Positions 15,763 through 23,925 of a stretch of 64,000 nucleotides of DNA are shown here, one piece after another. The notes under the pieces were generated by a model. The model was given only the letters and a program-made list of their open reading frames with translations, was not told the origin of the DNA and ran no database searches. The stretch is from Piscinibacter caeni. GTDB taxonomy: Bacteria > Pseudomonadota > Gammaproteobacteria > Burkholderiales > Burkholderiaceae_C. Numbering within the stretch: the stretch's first letter is position 1; every line of letters starts with the position of its first letter. The DNA lies in assembly GCA_003265685.1 (NCBI GenBank), contig KZ836103.1, forward strand, positions 120,751 through 184,750, written 5' to 3'. Made by a program: the position numbers and the translations under genes.

Positions 15763-15798
15763 CGACAGTGTCGGCGGGCGCCCCCCGGCTCACTGTCG
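15763..15798. promoter_or_regulatory. Inverted octamer CGACAGTG/CACTGTCG upstream of the Bug gene
   Basis: CGACAGTG (15763-15770, itself part of the palindrome CGACAGTGTCG) and its complement CACTGTCG (15791-15798) face each other in the AraC-Bug junction. The same octamer recurs at 16969-16976 in the porin promoter region. It is a candidate site for the AraC regulator encoded between them. Confidence 0.4.
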
Positions 15799-16740
15799 TG
15801 TTCTTGCGCGACTGTCCGCTTCGTGCGGCAGCAGGCGGGAAGCCGCCCGGTGGCTCATGCGCGCCTCCCGGGGCGTGACACCCCAATGGCGCCGGAACGT
15901 CTGCGAGAAGTGGGCGGCCGTCGAATAGCCGGTGTCCAGTGCAATGTCGAAGAGGGGCCGCGAGGTCACACGCACCAGGCGCAGCGCTTCTTCCATGCGC
16001 AGGCGGGTCACGTAGGCGTGAGGACTCTGGCCGCTCGCCGCCTTGAAGCTGCGACAGAAGTGGAAGCAGCTGAGGCCGACGACATCGGCCAGCTGGCGGA
16101 CCGACCAGCGCTGCTGCAGATCGCCCTGCACCAGCTCGGTGATCCGATCCAGCTCGCGACGAGACAGCGTCGCCGAGGAGCGCTCGCGCTGATCCGCCTG
16201 CGCATAGTGCTCCAGCAGGTGCGCCGCCAGGCTGAGCGACATGCCGTCGGCAAAGCTGGGTTGGAGCGAGGCGTTGGTGTGCAGCGATGCCATCAGGGCC
16301 GCCGCCAGGGCGGACAGCACCGGGTCGGGCTGGCCGAAACAGCTGCGCAGCTGGGCCTCGCCGCCGCCGCCGACGCGCTGCAGCCACGCCGGGTCGAGGT
16401 CGATGTGGATGTTGTCGCGCGCCGACCCGCTGCGCCAGAACGTGGGCACACCGCTCGGGATGACGATCGCCTCGCCGGGCTGCCAGTGGCGATGCTGGAT
16501 CGTCGCGCCTTGTCGCTGGACCAGCTCGGTGGCACTGGCACGCCGCACGAGGATCGTGTGCGCACTCACACGGGGGATGTAGAGATCGCCCGGCGGGCCG
16601 ACCTGATGCCACACGGCCAGGCCGCGCCACGGGCGTCCCCGGCTGTGGCTTCGCACTTGCTGGGGCAGGGCCTCGCAGGGGTCGCCGATCTCGGTGGCCG
16701 CGGTGGCCGACCAGCGGTCTGCGTCGATGTCGTCGCCCAT
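15790..16740 (-). CDS. AraC-family transcriptional regulator of the Bug/porin/BKACE region
   Basis: A 316-residue activator. The N-terminal half (about 30-190) is a cupin-like effector domain. The C-terminal 100 residues carry two helix-turn-helix motifs (WSVRQLADVVGLSCFHFCRSFK and FDIALDTGYSTAAHFSQTFRRHWG). The start at 16740 (MGDDIDADRW) has GAGGA seven bases upstream; an ATG eight codons earlier is the alternative. It is divergent from the porin-BKACE-tannase operon and 116 bases upstream of the Bug-esterase pair, well placed to control both. Confidence 0.88.
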   Translation of the reverse strand: MGDDIDADRWSATAATEIGDPCEALPQQVRSHSRGRPWRGLAVWHQVGPPGDLYIPRVSAHTILVRRASATELVQRQGATIQHRHWQPGEAIVIPSGVPTFWRSGSARDNIHIDLDPAWLQRVGGGGEAQLRSCFGQPDPVLSALAAALMASLHTNASLQPSFADGMSLSLAAHLLEHYAQADQRERSSATLSRRELDRITELVQGDLQQRWSVRQLADVVGLSCFHFCRSFKAASGQSPHAYVTRLRMEEALRLVRVTSRPLFDIALDTGYSTAAHFSQTFRRHWGVTPREARMSHRAASRLLPHEADSRARTRQ

Positions 16741-17079
16741 GTCGATGGTCCTCGAGGTCGCCATGCCGCCATGGCCCGCCGATTTTCCGGCCGGCGTGCG
16801 GCCTGGCCGACCGACCGGGGCGGTGCGCCATTGCGTGAAAACCCGCGAGCTTGAGAGAAGGACACAAGCGCGGCAGTCAGGTGCAAGTGGCGGCGGTAAG
16901 GGCCGCCGTGGGCGGGGCCGGCGACGGCCGACCGCCAAGCGCACGAATCCGACAGCCGCGCACTTTCTCGACAGTGCGGCGGCAGGTGCCTTCCTACGAT
17001 CGCCGGCCATGGAGTCCAGCCAGGACACGGCGTCGTTGCGGTGATGCGCCGGATCAATTCAACAACGAGGAGGCGATCG
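16741..17079. promoter_or_regulatory. 339-base divergent control region between AraC and porin genes
   Basis: No gene is supported here. The region holds a perfect dyad CGCACT-N8-AGTGCG (16959-16978) that embeds the CGACAGTG octamer shared with the Bug promoter, and a GC-rich 6-bp stem at 16889-16907. The porin ribosome site (GAGGAGG) ends the region. Promoter hexamers were not clear enough to call. Confidence 0.5.
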
Positions 17080-18189
17080 ATGAAGAAGGTTTCCAGGGCA
17101 GCGCTTTCGCTGCTCGCCGTCATGCCGGGGCTCGCCCTGGCGCAGAGCAGCGTGCAGATCTCCGGCATCGTCGACGCCGGGGTGCGCATGGACCGCGGCG
17201 CGGCCAGCGGCTCGGTCACGTCCGTCGGTTCGGGTCAGCGCGATGCGAGCCGCATCACGTTTTCCGGCATCGAGGAGCTCGGCGCCGGGATGAAGGCGGG
17301 CTTCATCCTCGAATCGGGGATCGGGGTCGATACCGGTGCCGGCATCAACAACCCGCCCGGCACGGCGCCCGGTCCCCTGACCTGGGGACGCTTGTCCACG
17401 CTGACGCTGGGCAGCGATGCAACGGGTTATCTCTCGCTCGGTCGCCAGTACACGCCGATGTGGGCGATCTCCGCGGGCCCGGCGAACGATCCGTTCGGTG
17501 CAGGCTGGCTGGGCGGCATCGCGACGATCTACAGCTTCACCGTGCGTGCCAGCAACTCGCTGGTGTACAGCTACGGCTACACCGCGCAGACCACGCTGCT
17601 GCCCGCCCCGCGCAAGGGCCTGGGCGTGATGCTGATGTACTCGCTGTCGGAGACCTCCGAGCCGTCCTCGAGCGCGGGGCGACAGCTCGGCGGCAACGTG
17701 TCGTACGGCGACGGCACCTGGTGGGCCGGTTACGGCTATCACCAGGTCAAGGGCAGCAACACGACGATCAGCGCGACGGCGCCGGTGGCCGATACGCCCA
17801 CCGTCAGGCAGCAGACGCTCGGCGCGTCCTACCAGCTCGCCTGGGGCCGCGTGCATGTCGGGCTCAACACCGGCAAGAACGGCGTGAGCGGCGCCGGCGC
17901 CGTGGACCGGTTCAACTGGCACGTCGGCGCCAACCTGCTGTTCGATGGGCGGCACACCGTGCGGGTGCTGGCCGGCAGGGCCAAGGACCGGACCGTGACC
18001 GGGGCCGAGGCGACGACCTTGCAGCTCGGCTACGGCTACGACCTGAGCAAGCGCACCGCGCTGTACGCCGCGATCGGGCAGATGGACAACAACAACGCCT
18101 CGGCAGCGGCCCTGGGCGGCTCGATCGGCACCTACGAGCCGGGCAGCACCGCGCGCTCGGTGATCGGCGGCATCCGCCACATCTTCTGA
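17080..18189 (+). CDS. Outer-membrane porin (Gram-negative porin_4/Omp32 type)
   Basis: A 369-residue trimeric-porin homologue. The signal peptide MKKVSRAALSLLAVMPGLALA is followed by SSVQISGIVDAGVRMDRG, the typical first strand of betaproteobacterial porins. The sequence alternates hydrophobic and polar residues and ends in the aromatic C-terminal signature GIRHIF. The start follows a GAGGAGG ribosome site; an earlier in-frame GTG would add a basic 13-residue extension. It is the first gene of the operon with BKACE, tannase-like esterase, dehydrogenase and SDR, so it probably admits their substrate across the outer membrane. Confidence 0.92.
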   Translation: MKKVSRAALSLLAVMPGLALAQSSVQISGIVDAGVRMDRGAASGSVTSVGSGQRDASRITFSGIEELGAGMKAGFILESGIGVDTGAGINNPPGTAPGPLTWGRLSTLTLGSDATGYLSLGRQYTPMWAISAGPANDPFGAGWLGGIATIYSFTVRASNSLVYSYGYTAQTTLLPAPRKGLGVMLMYSLSETSEPSSSAGRQLGGNVSYGDGTWWAGYGYHQVKGSNTTISATAPVADTPTVRQQTLGASYQLAWGRVHVGLNTGKNGVSGAGAVDRFNWHVGANLLFDGRHTVRVLAGRAKDRTVTGAEATTLQLGYGYDLSKRTALYAAIGQMDNNNASAAALGGSIGTYEPGSTARSVIGGIRHIF

Positions 18190-18197
18190 AGGGCGGC

Positions 18198-19076
18198 ATG
18201 CAGGACGTCATCGTCGTCACCTGCGCCCTCACCGGCGCAGGGCCGCTGTCGAAGAACCCGGCGCAGCCGATCACGCCCCGGCAGATCGCCGTGTCGGGCC
18301 TCGAAGCGGCCGAGGCCGGTGCGGCCGTGCTGCACGTGCACGTGCGCGATCCGCAGACGGGCGAGTTCTCGGGCGACCTCGCGTTGTACGAAGAGGCCGT
18401 GGGCCTGATCCGCGCGCAGAACCCGGACGTGATCCTCAACCTCACGACCGGCCTGGGATCGGGCTTCTATCCCAAGGACCCGCTGCTGCCGGGCGAGGCC
18501 GGGCCGGGCACGCACATCTGGACGGCGGAACGGCGCGTCGAGCACGTGCTCGAGCTCAAGCCCGAGATCTGCACGCTCGATCTCGTGACGGCCCAGGTCT
18601 TCGGCGGCATCGTGATCAGCACGGAGCCGGTCCTCGCGCGCATGGCGACGCTGGTGCGCGAGGCCGGCGTCAAGCCCGAGATCGAACTCTTCGACTCCGG
18701 CGACGCGGTGCTGGCCAAGCACCTGATGGCCCGAGGGGTGCTCGACGGCCCCGGCATGTTCTCGTTCGTGATGGGCCTGAACTTCACGATGCCGGCCGAC
18801 ACGCGGACGATGACCTTCATGCGCGACCTGCTGCCTCCGGGCGCCCAGTGGCAGGGCTTCGGCATCGGCCGCAACCAGTTTCCGATGGCCATGCAGTCGG
18901 CCCTGCTGGGTGGCCACGTCCGCGTCGGCATGGAAGACAACGCGTTCATCTCCAGGGGCGAGTTTGCGCAGAGCAATGCGCAGCAGGTGCGCAAGGTGCG
19001 TCGCATGGTCGAAGACCTGGGTTCGACGATCGCCAACCCCGCGCAGGCTCGCTCCATCCTGGGACTCACTCCATGA
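18198..19076 (+). CDS. Beta-keto acid cleavage enzyme (BKACE, DUF849)
   Basis: A 292-residue TIM-barrel enzyme of the BKACE family. These Zn enzymes condense a beta-keto acid with acetyl-CoA and cleave it to acetoacetate plus a new acyl-CoA; the founders act on 3-keto-5-aminohexanoate. His46 and His48 (VLHVHVRDP) are the expected metal ligands, and GMEDN near the C terminus carries the conserved glutamate. ITCALTGAG-type and GFGIGRNQ loops are present. The specificity pocket cannot be read by eye. It sits eight bases after the porin gene and overlaps the next gene in ATGA. A beta-hydroxyacid dehydrogenase gene two positions downstream would supply its beta-keto substrate, as in carnitine breakdown. 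Confidence 0.9.
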   Translation: MQDVIVVTCALTGAGPLSKNPAQPITPRQIAVSGLEAAEAGAAVLHVHVRDPQTGEFSGDLALYEEAVGLIRAQNPDVILNLTTGLGSGFYPKDPLLPGEAGPGTHIWTAERRVEHVLELKPEICTLDLVTAQVFGGIVISTEPVLARMATLVREAGVKPEIELFDSGDAVLAKHLMARGVLDGPGMFSFVMGLNFTMPADTRTMTFMRDLLPPGAQWQGFGIGRNQFPMAMQSALLGGHVRVGMEDNAFISRGEFAQSNAQQVRKVRRMVEDLGSTIANPAQARSILGLTP

Positions 19077-20809
19077 AACATCGAATCAGACTCCCGGCGT
19101 TCGTTGCCTGCATCGGCACCGCCGTCGCCACCTTGCAGGCCTGTGGCGGTGGCTCCGATGCCCCGTCCGCGCCTTCGGCCACGTTCGACTGTGCAGCGCT
19201 CGCGAGCGCCGCGCTGGGCACCCACGTCAAGGTGACCCGCAGCACGCGCATCGAGGCCGACACGACCAGGCCGACGGACCCCTTCACCGGCGCCCCGGTC
19301 GGCGAGTTCCTGCCCGCGCACTGCGTCGTCCAGGGCCAGATCAATGCCCGCACTGGCAGGGCCTTCTCCGCGGATCCTGTCACCCGCGCCGTGTCGGTCG
19401 TCGACGCACCGTACGCGATCGGCTTCGAACTGCGCCTGCCGAAGGACTGGAACGGGCGCTTCTTCTTCCAGGGCGGCGGCGGGCTCGACGGCGTGCTGAC
19501 ACCGGCGTTCGGCATCTTCGATCCGCAGCAGGGGGCGGCGACGAACGCGCTGTCGCGCGGTTTTGCGGTCGTGTCGACCGACGGCGGCCACCGCGGCACG
19601 AGCGCCTTCGACGGCAACTTCGGCGCCGACCAGCAGGCCCGGCTGGACTACGCCTACAACGCGATCGACCAGGTCACGCTGACCGCCAAGGACGTGCTGC
19701 AGCGCTACTACGGCAAGTCGCCCGACCGGTCGTACTTCGTCGGCTGCTCCAACGGCGGGCGCCAGGCGATGATCATGTCGCAACGCTTCCCGAGCTACTT
19801 CGACGGGATCGTGGCCGGCGATCCCGGCTTCGACTTCATGAACGCCGTCAGTAACACGCTGGCCGATGTCAAGACACTGGCCGCCATCGTTCCGGCCGGA
19901 CAGGCGACGCCCCTCGGCCCCGACCTCGGCAAGGCCTATTCACCCGCAGACCGTGCGCTGATCGGCTCGGCCATCGTCGCCAAGTGCGATGTCAAGGGCC
20001 GCGACAACGCCCGCGACGGCATCGTCTCCGATCCGCAGGCCTGCGACTTCGATCCCCAGGCCGACATCCCCCCCTGCACCGGCGCGAACGACGGCAGCTG
20101 CCTGTCGGTGGCCCAGAAGACGGCGCTCGCCGCCATGACGGCCGGTGGCAAGACCTCGTCGGGCGCCGCGCTGTACAGCGACTACTTCTACGACGCGGGT
20201 GTCGGCAGCCCGGCGTGGAGCGTCTGGAAGCTCGACGGCATCCCGGTGCCCTTGTCGCCGACGCTGACCTTGAGCCTCGGGCTGAACCAGCTGGCCGGGT
20301 TGGATGGCCCGGGCAAGGTCTTCTCGACCCCGGCGAATCCGGTCTTCGATCCGTTCGGCTTCGACCCCGATGCCGATCCGGCCCGGTTCCGGGAGTTCGG
20401 TCGGCTGGCGGACGCCAGCTCGATCGACCTGTCGAGCTTCAAGGCGCGCGGCGGCAAGCTGATGATCTACAACGGCAACAGCGACCCGCTGTTCTCGTCG
20501 AAGAGCATCGCCCGCTACTACCAGTCGCTGGCGGCGGCCCATGGCGGCAGCGCGGCCGACTTCGCGCGGCTGTTCCTGGTGCCGGGCATGGGCCACTGCT
20601 CCGGCGGCCCCGCGACCGACGGGTTCGATCCGCTGACGGCCGTGCAGGCCTGGGTCGAACAGGGCGTGGCGCCCGATTCGCTGCTGGCCAAGGCCGGCCC
20701 GCTCACGCCGTGGCCGGGCCGGACGCGGCCGCTGTGCGCCTTTCCCAAGGTGGCCGTCTACAAGGGCAGCGGCAACCTCGAAGACGCGGCGAACTTCACC
20801 TGCCAATGA
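19073..20809 (+). CDS. Tannase/feruloyl-esterase-family lipoprotein
   Basis: A 578-residue secreted esterase. Residues 1-24 are a lipoprotein signal with lipobox LQAC (Cys24), so the enzyme is probably anchored to the outer membrane. The tannase-family serine elbow GCSNGGR (Cys225-Ser226) and the late VPGMGHCSGG segment give the CS-D-HC arrangement, with a disulfide bridging the catalytic Ser and His. The family acts on gallate, ferulate and related esters and also includes MHETase. It is translationally coupled on both sides (ATGA). It probably releases the acid that downstream enzymes oxidise. Confidence 0.9.
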   Translation: MKHRIRLPAFVACIGTAVATLQACGGGSDAPSAPSATFDCAALASAALGTHVKVTRSTRIEADTTRPTDPFTGAPVGEFLPAHCVVQGQINARTGRAFSADPVTRAVSVVDAPYAIGFELRLPKDWNGRFFFQGGGGLDGVLTPAFGIFDPQQGAATNALSRGFAVVSTDGGHRGTSAFDGNFGADQQARLDYAYNAIDQVTLTAKDVLQRYYGKSPDRSYFVGCSNGGRQAMIMSQRFPSYFDGIVAGDPGFDFMNAVSNTLADVKTLAAIVPAGQATPLGPDLGKAYSPADRALIGSAIVAKCDVKGRDNARDGIVSDPQACDFDPQADIPPCTGANDGSCLSVAQKTALAAMTAGGKTSSGAALYSDYFYDAGVGSPAWSVWKLDGIPVPLSPTLTLSLGLNQLAGLDGPGKVFSTPANPVFDPFGFDPDADPARFREFGRLADASSIDLSSFKARGGKLMIYNGNSDPLFSSKSIARYYQSLAAAHGGSAADFARLFLVPGMGHCSGGPATDGFDPLTAVQAWVEQGVAPDSLLAKAGPLTPWPGRTRPLCAFPKVAVYKGSGNLEDAANFTCQ

Positions 20810-21717
20810 GCATTCGTCAGACGGCCGTTGTCGGGCTCGGCGTCATCGGCGCCAGCTGGGTGGCGCAGTTTCTCGGCGCCGGGCTGCAGGTGCGCTGCTT
20901 CGACCCGTCGGTCGAGGCACGTGCGGCACTGATGTCCTTTCTGGCGGCTGCGCTCGGCGACGCGTCGACCTGGCAGTCGCGGCTGCACATCGCGCCCGAC
21001 CTGCAGGACGCCGTGCGCGGCGTCGACCTCGTGCAGGAGAACGGACCCGAGGCGCTGCCTCTGAAGCGGGTGTTGATCGAGGCGATCGACCTGGCCACGG
21101 ACCCGTCGGCGCTGATTGCATCCAGCACGTCGGGCCATCGGCCTTCGGACCTTCAGGCGATGGCGTGCGCCTTCCCGCAGCGGGTCCTGGTGGCGCACCC
21201 GCTGAACCCGCCGCACCTGATTCCGCTGCTGGAGGTCGTGCCGGGCCGGCTGACCTCCGCCACCGACCTGGAACGCGCCGTCGAGTTCTACGAATCGCTC
21301 GGCAAGAAGGTGATCGTGCCGAAGCGCGAGCGCGTCGGGCACGCCGCGAACCGACTGCAGGCCGCGTTGCTGCGCGAGGCCTTTGCGCTGGCGATCGACG
21401 GCACGCTGGACGTGCCCGACATCGATGCCATCCTCACGCACGGGCTGGCCTTGCGCTGGGCCTGCGCCGGCCCGTTCGCGCTGACCGAACTCGGTGGCGG
21501 CGCCGCGGGAAGCCGGGCCATGCTGGAGCGCCTCGGCCCCGCGCTCGACGGCTGGTGGAGCGATCTGTCGCGCATGGAACTCGACGAGCCGGCGCGCGAA
21601 GCCTTGCTCGCAGCGATGGCGCAGCATCCGGCGCAGCCCTGCTCGGCGCAAGAGATGCAGCGGCTCGTGCGGCAGATGCTGCAGGTGCAGGCGTTCTGCT
21701 CGGCCGCCGGCGTGTGA
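20806..21717 (+). CDS. 3-hydroxyacyl-CoA dehydrogenase-family protein, carnitine 3-dehydrogenase-like
   Basis: A 303-residue single-module NAD-dependent dehydrogenase. The Rossmann motif is VVGLGVIGASW near the N terminus. A conserved SSTSGHRPSDLQ segment and HPLNPPHLIPLLEVVPG carry the catalytic His. The wording HPxNPPHLIPLxEVV is typical of carnitine 3-dehydrogenase and L-gulonate/lambda-crystallin relatives rather than fatty-acid beta-oxidation enzymes. It would oxidise a free beta-hydroxy acid to the beta-keto acid used by the BKACE in the same operon. The start overlaps the esterase stop. Confidence 0.85.
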   Translation: MSIRQTAVVGLGVIGASWVAQFLGAGLQVRCFDPSVEARAALMSFLAAALGDASTWQSRLHIAPDLQDAVRGVDLVQENGPEALPLKRVLIEAIDLATDPSALIASSTSGHRPSDLQAMACAFPQRVLVAHPLNPPHLIPLLEVVPGRLTSATDLERAVEFYESLGKKVIVPKRERVGHAANRLQAALLREAFALAIDGTLDVPDIDAILTHGLALRWACAGPFALTELGGGAAGSRAMLERLGPALDGWWSDLSRMELDEPAREALLAAMAQHPAQPCSAQEMQRLVRQMLQVQAFCSAAGV

Positions 21718-21740
21718 ATCGAGTTCCCGGAGACCAGGCG

Positions 21741-22517
21741 GTGGCAGGCATGGAGAGATCACAGCGTGTACTGGTGACGGCCGGTGCCTCGGGCCTCGGG
21801 CTGGAAATCGCACGGGCCTTCGTGCGTGCGGGCGACGCCGTGGCGGTGTGCGATGTCGACGAGGTCGCGCTCGAGGCGGTGCGCATGCGTGGCGACGCGT
21901 CGCATGCCCTGGCGTGCGACGTGGCCGACCGGGAGGCTTGCACCCGAATGGTGGCGCAGGCCGCACACGCGCTCGGGGGCCTGGACGTGCTGGTCAACAA
22001 CGCAGGTATCGCGGGGCCGACCGGAGCGCTCGAAGAGATCGACGCGAATGATTGGGACCGGACACTTGCCGTGAACCTGACGGGCGTGTTCAACGTCACG
22101 CGTGCCGCCATCCCCTGGTTCAAGCGCCAGTCCCGTGGCGCGATCGTGAACATCGGCTCCGTCGCCGGCCGCCTCGGCTTTCCGCTGCGCGCCCCCTATT
22201 CGGCCAGCAAGTGGGCCCTTGTGGGCCTGACGAAGACCCTCGCCGTCGAGCTGGGCCCATGGCACGTGCGCGTCAACGCCGTCTTGCCAGGCGCGGTCGA
22301 CGGCGAGCGGGTGCGCCGGGTCATCGAAGACAAGGCCGCGTCGCGCGGCGTCACGCAGGACGATGTCCTGCGCGACATGCTGGCGGGCATGTCGATCAAG
22401 CGCCTGGTGCCTGCGCGCCAGGTCGCCGCACTGGTGGCGTTCCTCGCGTCACCCGAGAGCGACACGGTGTCCGGTCAGGTGATCTCGGTCGATGGCGACA
22501 CGCAGATGATGGCCTGA
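21741..22517 (+). CDS. SDR-family oxidoreductase, last gene of the porin-BKACE operon
   Basis: A 258-residue classical short-chain dehydrogenase with VTAGASGLGLEIA at the nucleotide site, an NNAG motif, a catalytic serine in IVNIGSVAG, and YSASK as the active site. The GTG at 21741 is preceded by GGAG at the right spacing; an ATG three codons later is too far from it and is second choice. It follows the carnitine-dehydrogenase-like gene by 23 bases. Two dehydrogenases in one operon suggest either two hydroxyl oxidations or reduction of a released ketone. Substrate unknown. Confidence 0.88.
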   Translation: MAGMERSQRVLVTAGASGLGLEIARAFVRAGDAVAVCDVDEVALEAVRMRGDASHALACDVADREACTRMVAQAAHALGGLDVLVNNAGIAGPTGALEEIDANDWDRTLAVNLTGVFNVTRAAIPWFKRQSRGAIVNIGSVAGRLGFPLRAPYSASKWALVGLTKTLAVELGPWHVRVNAVLPGAVDGERVRRVIEDKAASRGVTQDDVLRDMLAGMSIKRLVPARQVAALVAFLASPESDTVSGQVISVDGDTQMMA

Positions 22518-22521
22518 GCCG

Positions 22522-22537
22522 CAGACTCGAGGGTCTG
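22522..22537. terminator. Small stem-loop between convergent SDR and AraC genes
   Basis: CAGAC (22522-22526) and GTCTG (22533-22537) pair around a six-base loop in the 31-base convergent gap. It is a weak terminator candidate because no U-run follows. Confidence 0.3.
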
Positions 22538-22548
22538 GCCGTGAGTCG

Positions 22549-23493
22549 TCATCCGCGCCGCAGCCGGGTCGGTGCGACGCCCCAATGCTGGCGGAAGGTA
22601 TTGGTGAAGTGCGCCGGGTCGGAGAACCCGAGCGCACCGGCGATCTCGCCGATCGGCGTGGCCGTGCCTTCCACCAGGTCGCGGGCTCGGCGCATGCGCC
22701 ACTGCTGGCAGTAGCGCAGCGGCGGCTGGCCGGTGGCCGCCTTGAAGGCGCGGTGGAAGATCTGCGGGCTCAGGTCCACGATCTGGGCCAGCGCCTGCAG
22801 CGAGGGTGGCTTGTCCTGCTGCGCCGCGAGGTAGTCGTCGATGCGGGCCAGCTGCGCCGGGCTCAGCGTGCGGCGGGGCAGCTTGTCGTCGGTGCCGAAA
22901 CGTTCGAGCAGCCGCACCGCCAGGGCGATGCTGGCCGCCTCCATGAAGGTGCGGGAACTTCCGCCCGGCGCCTTCACGTAGGCCAGCAGGGCGGGGCCCA
23001 GGGCGGCGATGACGTCGTCCGTCTCGCCGAAGCAGGTTCTCAGGCTGACACCGGCTTTCGGGCGGTCCTGGCCGGCCGCTCGCACGAGCACGCCCGGCGC
23101 GAGGCTGAGGTGGATGTTCCGGCCCGGCCCGAAGGTGCGGAAGTAGGCCGCCCGATAAGGCGGCACCACGACGATCTGCCCGGTCGCGTCGTGGCGGATG
23201 TCCAGGCAGCCTTCGCGCCATTGCACGACCGGCGACGCCGCCGCCAGCCGGATGAAGACGTCGTACGAATGGTTCGGCGGGATGTAGTACTCCTGCGCCC
23301 GCGCCGACTGTTCCCACACCATCAGGTCATTGAACCCGGCGACCGTGCTGCTGGCCGTCACCATCGAGCGCACGGCACGGGTCGGATCGCCCGGAGGCTC
23401 GTCCGCGAGCTGTCGCAGGCGCGCCATGTCGATGCCGCGCAGCGCCTCGAGGTAGCTGGCGGGTGGGCTGTGTCCGTGGGCCGGGGCAGTCAT
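22549..23493 (-). CDS. AraC-family transcriptional regulator, last gene of the hydrolase operon
   Basis: A 314-residue regulator with an effector-binding N-terminal half and a C-terminal double helix-turn-helix (PSLQALAQIVDLSPQIFHRAFK and IGEIAGALGFSDPAHFTNTFRQHWG). Its architecture resembles the AraC protein at 15790-16740, and the two share the WGV-PT or WGVTP ending. The start overlaps the stop of the SCP2-like gene in ATGA, so it is translated with that operon rather than from its own promoter. It may sense a product of the operon and control other genes. Confidence 0.87.
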   Translation of the reverse strand: MTAPAHGHSPPASYLEALRGIDMARLRQLADEPPGDPTRAVRSMVTASSTVAGFNDLMVWEQSARAQEYYIPPNHSYDVFIRLAAASPVVQWREGCLDIRHDATGQIVVVPPYRAAYFRTFGPGRNIHLSLAPGVLVRAAGQDRPKAGVSLRTCFGETDDVIAALGPALLAYVKAPGGSSRTFMEAASIALAVRLLERFGTDDKLPRRTLSPAQLARIDDYLAAQQDKPPSLQALAQIVDLSPQIFHRAFKAATGQPPLRYCQQWRMRRARDLVEGTATPIGEIAGALGFSDPAHFTNTFRQHWGVAPTRLRRG

Positions 23494-23912
23494 GGGTGCG
23501 CCATTGTCGCGTGCGGGCGGCCGGGGAGTCCCTGCAATAAACCGCACTTGTTCGGCTGCAGATACGCCGTGAAGCCCTGAAACCACATCACCTCGACGAA
23601 GTCGCCGCTGAGGGTCAGGTCTTCGTCGTGCAGGGCCGCCAGGAAGGCTTCCTTGCCGTCCTTGGCAGACAGGATCTCGAAGCCTTTGGCGGCGTTTCGG
23701 AAGGTCATCGTGAACTGCGGCGCGCCGCTCAGGCCCGCGAAGGACCTCACCTTGCCGTCCTCGATGCGGAACCAGCGCCCGATCTTGTCGACCGTCTGGA
23801 TCTGGAACTCGAGGCGCTTCCCGGCCACGTACCTGGCGCAGGCTGCATTGGTGTCGATGGCTCTCTGCATCAGTCGAGTCATCAGCCAGAGCAGGAACTT
23901 GAACTTCAGCAT
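23490..23912 (-). CDS. Small SCP2-like sterol/lipid-carrier protein
   Basis: A 140-residue protein. Residues about 30-120 resemble an SCP-2 sterol-transfer fold: KIGRWFRIEDGKVRSFAGL, then PQFTMTFRNAAKGFEIL, then a DLTLSGDFVEVMWFQGF strand-helix. Such domains bind acyl chains or hydrophobic substrates. A hydrophobic N terminus (MLKFKFLLWLMTRLMQRAI) may associate with the membrane. It lies 13 bases after the hydrolase gene and overlaps the AraC start. The fold call rests on pattern recognition and is moderately sure; the ligand is unknown. Confidence 0.65.
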   Translation of the reverse strand: MLKFKFLLWLMTRLMQRAIDTNAACARYVAGKRLEFQIQTVDKIGRWFRIEDGKVRSFAGLSGAPQFTMTFRNAAKGFEILSAKDGKEAFLAALHDEDLTLSGDFVEVMWFQGFTAYLQPNKCGLLQGLPGRPHATMAHP

Positions 23913-23925
23913 GACCTGGGCCCTT

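Noticed and set aside
15790..17028. The 412-codon version of the AraC gene
   Set aside because: The first 96 residues are Arg/Pro-rich without homology, and a start with a good ribosome site exists at 16740.
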